Of a stretch of DNA of 60,203 bases, positions 57,185 through 60,203 are shown in pieces (the stretch's first letter is position 1; each line of letters starts with the position of its first letter). The stretch is from Methylophilus sp. (lineage in GTDB: Bacteria; Pseudomonadota; Gammaproteobacteria; Burkholderiales; Methylophilaceae): positions 1 to 60,203 of the forward strand of contig NZ_SSGF01000002.1 in the NCBI RefSeq assembly GCF_008015755.1, in the 5' to 3' direction. The notes beneath the pieces were generated by a model. The model worked only from the letters and a program-made list of their open reading frames with translations. It made no database searches and was not told the origin of the DNA. The position numbers and the translations under genes were made by a program.

Positions 57185-58327
57185 TCACGAGGCCGCGATC
57201 AGCGGCGTACGCACCTGTATGCAGGTGCCCGAGCCGTTAATCGCGGCTTCAATATGGCATTCCCCTCCCAACGCAGCCGCACGCTCCTGCATGCCGCGCA
57301 GGCCAAACGAGTTGGGCTTGATTTTATCCGCAGGCGCAATGCCGATGCCATTATCCGAAATACGCATCAACAAAGCATGATCAAACAGGGACAACTCCAC
57401 CGCGACTTGGTCTGCCTGCGCGTATTTGGCAATATTGGAGAGCGCCTCCTGGCAGATGCGGAATAAGGCCATAGACTGATCTGCATCACACTCCAGGTCA
57501 TGGCAATTAGTCACAAACTTGGCGGTGACGCCTAATTGTTTTTTAAACTGGCTCACTTGCCATTCCAGCGCATCGACCAAGCCCAGATCCAGAATATTCG
57601 GACGCAGATTGCCCGAGATACGATGCACGGCATCAAAGGTTTGGTTGATAATGCCCTGCAGCAACGTCGCCTGTTCCAGGTTGACCGGCAAGCCGCCCTC
57701 AATTTGCTGAATAATGGTCGACAAGCCCAATTTCATCGCCGTCAGGTTGCCGCCCAAGTCATCATGAATTTCACGCGCGATACTGACACGCTCTTGCTCC
57801 TTGACCTGATTCAAATGGGCGGTGAGCGCCTGCAAGTCTCGCCTAGCCTGCTCAATCTCCTGCTTTTCCTGTTTACTCTGGCTGATATTGAGCATGATGC
57901 CATCCCACTGTACCGCGCCCTGACCTAAATCCTGCACAGTGGCGCGGATATTGACCCATTTCATATCCTGCCAGTCAGCAATCCATATCTTGCCCTCCCA
58001 ATCCAGCCGTTTATGCTGGCGGGCAGACTTTTGCAGATTATGCTTAAACTGGCTGGCAGAGTGCTCTTCCATCGCCTTAAACAGCGTTTGAGCATCTTTC
58101 AGCAACGCAGCGGCCGGAATACCCAGCAAAGCCTCACAGCCCTCACTCAGGTAAGTAAACACGACTTGCGCATCGGCCGTCATATGCATTTGAAACACCA
58201 GACCCGGAATGCTGGACACAATCGCCGAGAATCTGCGCTCGCTCTCATGCAAGGCATCTTTAACACTATCAGCAGGAGAATTGGCGCCAGTAAGACTGGC
58301 CGCAGAATGGATGGCAGGAGTGGACAC
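57185..58327 (-). CDS. Cytosolic PAS-domain sensor histidine kinase (NarX/UhpB class)
   Basis: 380 residues, no membrane segment. N-terminal PAS domain at about 28-150 (ESERRFSAIVSSIPGLVFQM; WDGIMLNISQSK), a short coiled linker, a HisKA_3 domain with phospho-acceptor H188 (SIAREIHDDLGGNLTAMKLG), and HATPase with CQEALSNIAKYA, MRISDNGIGI and SFGLRGMQERAAALGG. It starts at GTG 58327 with GAGG 7 bases upstream. The PAS pocket has no obvious haem or flavin marks, so the signal is unknown. Operon with the response regulator below it. Confidence 0.9.
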   Translation of the reverse strand: MSTPAIHSAASLTGANSPADSVKDALHESERRFSAIVSSIPGLVFQMHMTADAQVVFTYLSEGCEALLGIPAAALLKDAQTLFKAMEEHSASQFKHNLQKSARQHKRLDWEGKIWIADWQDMKWVNIRATVQDLGQGAVQWDGIMLNISQSKQEKQEIEQARRDLQALTAHLNQVKEQERVSIAREIHDDLGGNLTAMKLGLSTIIQQIEGGLPVNLEQATLLQGIINQTFDAVHRISGNLRPNILDLGLVDALEWQVSQFKKQLGVTAKFVTNCHDLECDADQSMALFRICQEALSNIAKYAQADQVAVELSLFDHALLMRISDNGIGIAPADKIKPNSFGLRGMQERAAALGGECHIEAAINGSGTCIQVRTPLIAAS

Positions 58328-58418
58328 TTGGCACCTCGCTATAGATGCCGATTAGCATAGCACGCCCACGCCAGGCTGGGTATGCCTGGTATGCGGATGC
58401 GGTGTGTCTTATTGTTGG

Positions 58419-60203
58419 TTAAGCGTTTGCTTGCAGGTCTATTTCGGTCATGACGCGGTTTTTGCCAGTCTTTTTGGCAAGATACATGGCTTGGTCGGCC
58501 CGCGCCAAAATAGAATTAACGTCGTCTTCGGTTTTAAACAAGGCCACACCTGCACTAAACGTAATCAGTAATTTCTGGTTATTGCCTAAAAAATATTCTT
58601 TCGTCAGCGCGCGTTGCAAACGGCTCATGGTTACCACCGCCTCATCGAGGTTGGTATTTGGCAATATCACCACAAACTCTTCCCCGCCCATCCTAGTCAC
58701 GATGTCGGTCGGCCGCACGGCACGTTTGATCACGCCTGCCAGATGTTTGAGTGCAGAATCACCCGCCGCATGCCCATGCTGGTCATTAAGCATTTTAAAG
58801 TTATCAATATCCAGCAAAGCAATGCTCAGCAACTCGCCACTGCGGCGATAACGCGCAATTTCCGTGCTAAAGGCTTCGTCCATCCCGCGGCGGTTAAGTA
58901 CGCCGGTCAACTGGTCTATGCGCACGACTTCACTCAGCTGTTGCAACTCTTCCTGCAGTTTTTCCATGCGTTGCTGGGTATCGGTCGCCACCCGTTGCTG
59001 ACTCAGCAAATCATCGCGCGAACGCATGATATCGGTTTGCATGACTGAGGTGTCACGCATCAGATGATTCACCAACTCATTGATTTTAATCAGATCATCG
59101 GTCTGCGACAGCTCCTGAGCATAACTTTCAATTTTACCGCTATAAAGCTCACTTGCTTCGCCCATGTACTTCAGTTTGTCAATAAAGGTGCTAATCAGGG
59201 TTTTAAAAGAGTTTCTAGCCTCAACCAGGCTATGCTTGACTAAGCCCTGCTTATAAACCACTTCTTTCAGGCTTTTTTCGGCCTGCTTAAGCTTGGCACG
59301 GTCCAGCGGGCCGCTGATAATCGACTGCACTGCGTACACCTGGCCAGTCAGCCAGCTATCCTCGGCCACCAGTTCGCCAATATTTGATAGCAGCAAATGT
59401 AGCAAATCAATAATGTCACCGCGTACATCATCCTCTTTGGCGCCGATGACTTCCACGCGCATTAACAAGGCTTTGAGTGACTTGGCCAGGGCTTCCCACT
59501 CTTTCACTTTTTTGGCGCGCTCAGTGCTCTCTTGCAACGCCACGGCTTCTGTTTGCAAGTCAGGATAGCCTTCCAGGCGCGGAATCAATCCCAATTGCAA
59601 AGTTTGCTTGAGCAAGGTTTGCAAAATGGTAAAAGCACCATGAAACTGTTGCACTTCACTCGGTAAAGCCTCTGTGGCTGCTGAGTCAACCACCACAGCG
59701 GCCGTTGCAGGCACTTCTGAATGATCATCCGTCAAAGCCATACTGTCGCCACCCGCATCGGACGGCAACCAATGGCTCGCCATTCCAATCAATTTATCAG
59801 CCAAGGATGCATCATTACCAAAGTTGATTAACACACGCTCTAAGGTTTCACGCTTTCTGGCGACATCAACGCCACTACGTTTGTCATCCCACGCCTGCAA
59901 CAAGGTGCGGATTGCTTTCGGCCACTTGGTGGAGTGACTTAACTGCTGTTGCATAGATTCGGTCAGTAACTCGCCTAGCCCTTGCCAGTTGTCCTGTTTG
60001 AGCAACTTCTCCCACCGGTTGATCCAGTTGGTTTGCTCCAGTGAGTCGTGTGGCAATTGCTTCAGCGCTTTGCGCAACGCACCGACGGCATCTTCTTTCA
60101 CCGGCTTACCGGCCACCTCAAAATAAATCTGAGTGTAATTCTCCGGCGTCGGCTCTACGCGACGGACTGCCATTTGTTTAATGGTTTCGCGAGCAATTTC
60201 CGA
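58419..60203 (-). CDS. Diguanylate cyclase (GGDEF domain), 5' end outside the window
   Basis: At least 594 residues; the frame runs open to the window edge (SEIARETIKQMAVRRVEPTPENY), so the true start is beyond 60203 and the internal ATG at 60173 is not it. Long helical N-terminal part (coiled-coil at about 290-420), then a GGDEF domain at about 430-580. RMGGEEFVVIL is the active half-site, and RPTD lies 5 residues before it as an I-site for product inhibition. It makes c-di-GMP and would promote biofilm formation. No membrane segment is seen, so it is cytosolic. Confidence 0.92.
   Translation of the reverse strand, partial: SEIARETIKQMAVRRVEPTPENYTQIYFEVAGKPVKEDAVGALRKALKQLPHDSLEQTNWINRWEKLLKQDNWQGLGELLTESMQQQLSHSTKWPKAIRTLLQAWDDKRSGVDVARKRETLERVLINFGNDASLADKLIGMASHWLPSDAGGDSMALTDDHSEVPATAAVVVDSAATEALPSEVQQFHGAFTILQTLLKQTLQLGLIPRLEGYPDLQTEAVALQESTERAKKVKEWEALAKSLKALLMRVEVIGAKEDDVRGDIIDLLHLLLSNIGELVAEDSWLTGQVYAVQSIISGPLDRAKLKQAEKSLKEVVYKQGLVKHSLVEARNSFKTLISTFIDKLKYMGEASELYSGKIESYAQELSQTDDLIKINELVNHLMRDTSVMQTDIMRSRDDLLSQQRVATDTQQRMEKLQEELQQLSEVVRIDQLTGVLNRRGMDEAFSTEIARYRRSGELLSIALLDIDNFKMLNDQHGHAAGDSALKHLAGVIKRAVRPTDIVTRMGGEEFVVILPNTNLDEAVVTMSRLQRALTKEYFLGNNQKLLITFSAGVALFKTEDDVNSILARADQAMYLAKKTGKNRVMTEIDLQANA

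Noticed and set aside
60141..60173. ATG 60173 as start of the diguanylate cyclase
   Set aside because: The frame remains open to the window edge and the upstream residues (ARETIKQMAVRR) look like the conserved N-terminal part of this protein type.

Overview
The window reads as chromosome of a Gram-negative betaproteobacterium, most likely a methylotroph of the Methylophilaceae (Methylophilus/Methylotenera type). This is inferred from protein flavour (transaldolase, two-subunit pyruvate carboxylase, a LapD/MoxY-type sensor kinase, a PEP-CTERM protein, the classic proteobacterial yceD-rpmF-plsX-fab cluster, a MutL that carries an endonuclease motif) and was not tested by database search. Almost everything is coding, with small gaps and many rho-independent terminators of the form A-run, GC stem, T-run between convergent genes. 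I see no rRNA, tRNA, CRISPR array, integrase or insertion sequence.

Layout. 0.1-6.4 kb: transaldolase; Rieske oxygenase plus EamA exporter; a NarL-type two-component system with a MoxY-like sensor; PPK2. 6.5-6.8 kb: a small double-glycine-leader, bacteriocin-like peptide. 7-14 kb: typA; two tandem DEAD-box helicases behind a long leader; purT plus truncated haemoglobin. 14-18.1 kb: an orphan sigma-54 activator next to a TonB-dependent receptor that has a canonical EF-hand loop, a good sigma-54 promoter and an 18-bp inverted repeat at enhancer distance. 18.1-24.1 kb: dnaE-accA-tilS. 24.2-25.4 kb: a cysteine-free thiol-peroxidase paralogue followed by normal tpx. 25.4-31.9 kb: yceD-rpmF-plsX-fabH-fabD-fabG-acpP-fabF. 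32.2-38.5 kb: pyruvate carboxylase A/B, Maf (YceF type), a DUF4139 protein, an RsmI-like methyltransferase. 38.5-43.1 kb: PEP-CTERM protein, a free periplasmic TonB C-terminal-domain protein, mutL, a SUV3-like helicase. 43.1-43.75 kb: a non-coding element bounded by imperfect terminal inverted repeats. 43.8-46.6 kb: N-acetylmuramoyl-L-alanine amidase, tsaE, queG. 46.6-56.3 kb: glycogen/maltodextrin cluster glgC-GH57-malQ-glk, divergent from glgB-pgi. 56.4-60.2 kb: a second NarL-type two-component system and a diguanylate cyclase whose 5' end lies outside the window.

How it fits together. Carbon storage is covered by ADP-glucose synthesis, branching, debranching/transfer, glucose phosphorylation and phosphoglucose isomerase (glycogen synthase and phosphorylase are not here). 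Lipid precursor synthesis is covered by accA and the fab cluster, and anaplerosis by PycAB.

Most worth a second look: the self-contained sigma-54 module (receptor with EF-hand, promoter, enhancer-like palindrome, adjacent activator with a GAFTNA loop); the cysteine-less Tpx paralogue; the orphan GG-leader peptide; and the inverted-repeat-bounded element at 43.1-43.75 kb. All functional statements are from reading the sequence and knowledge of families; nothing was run.
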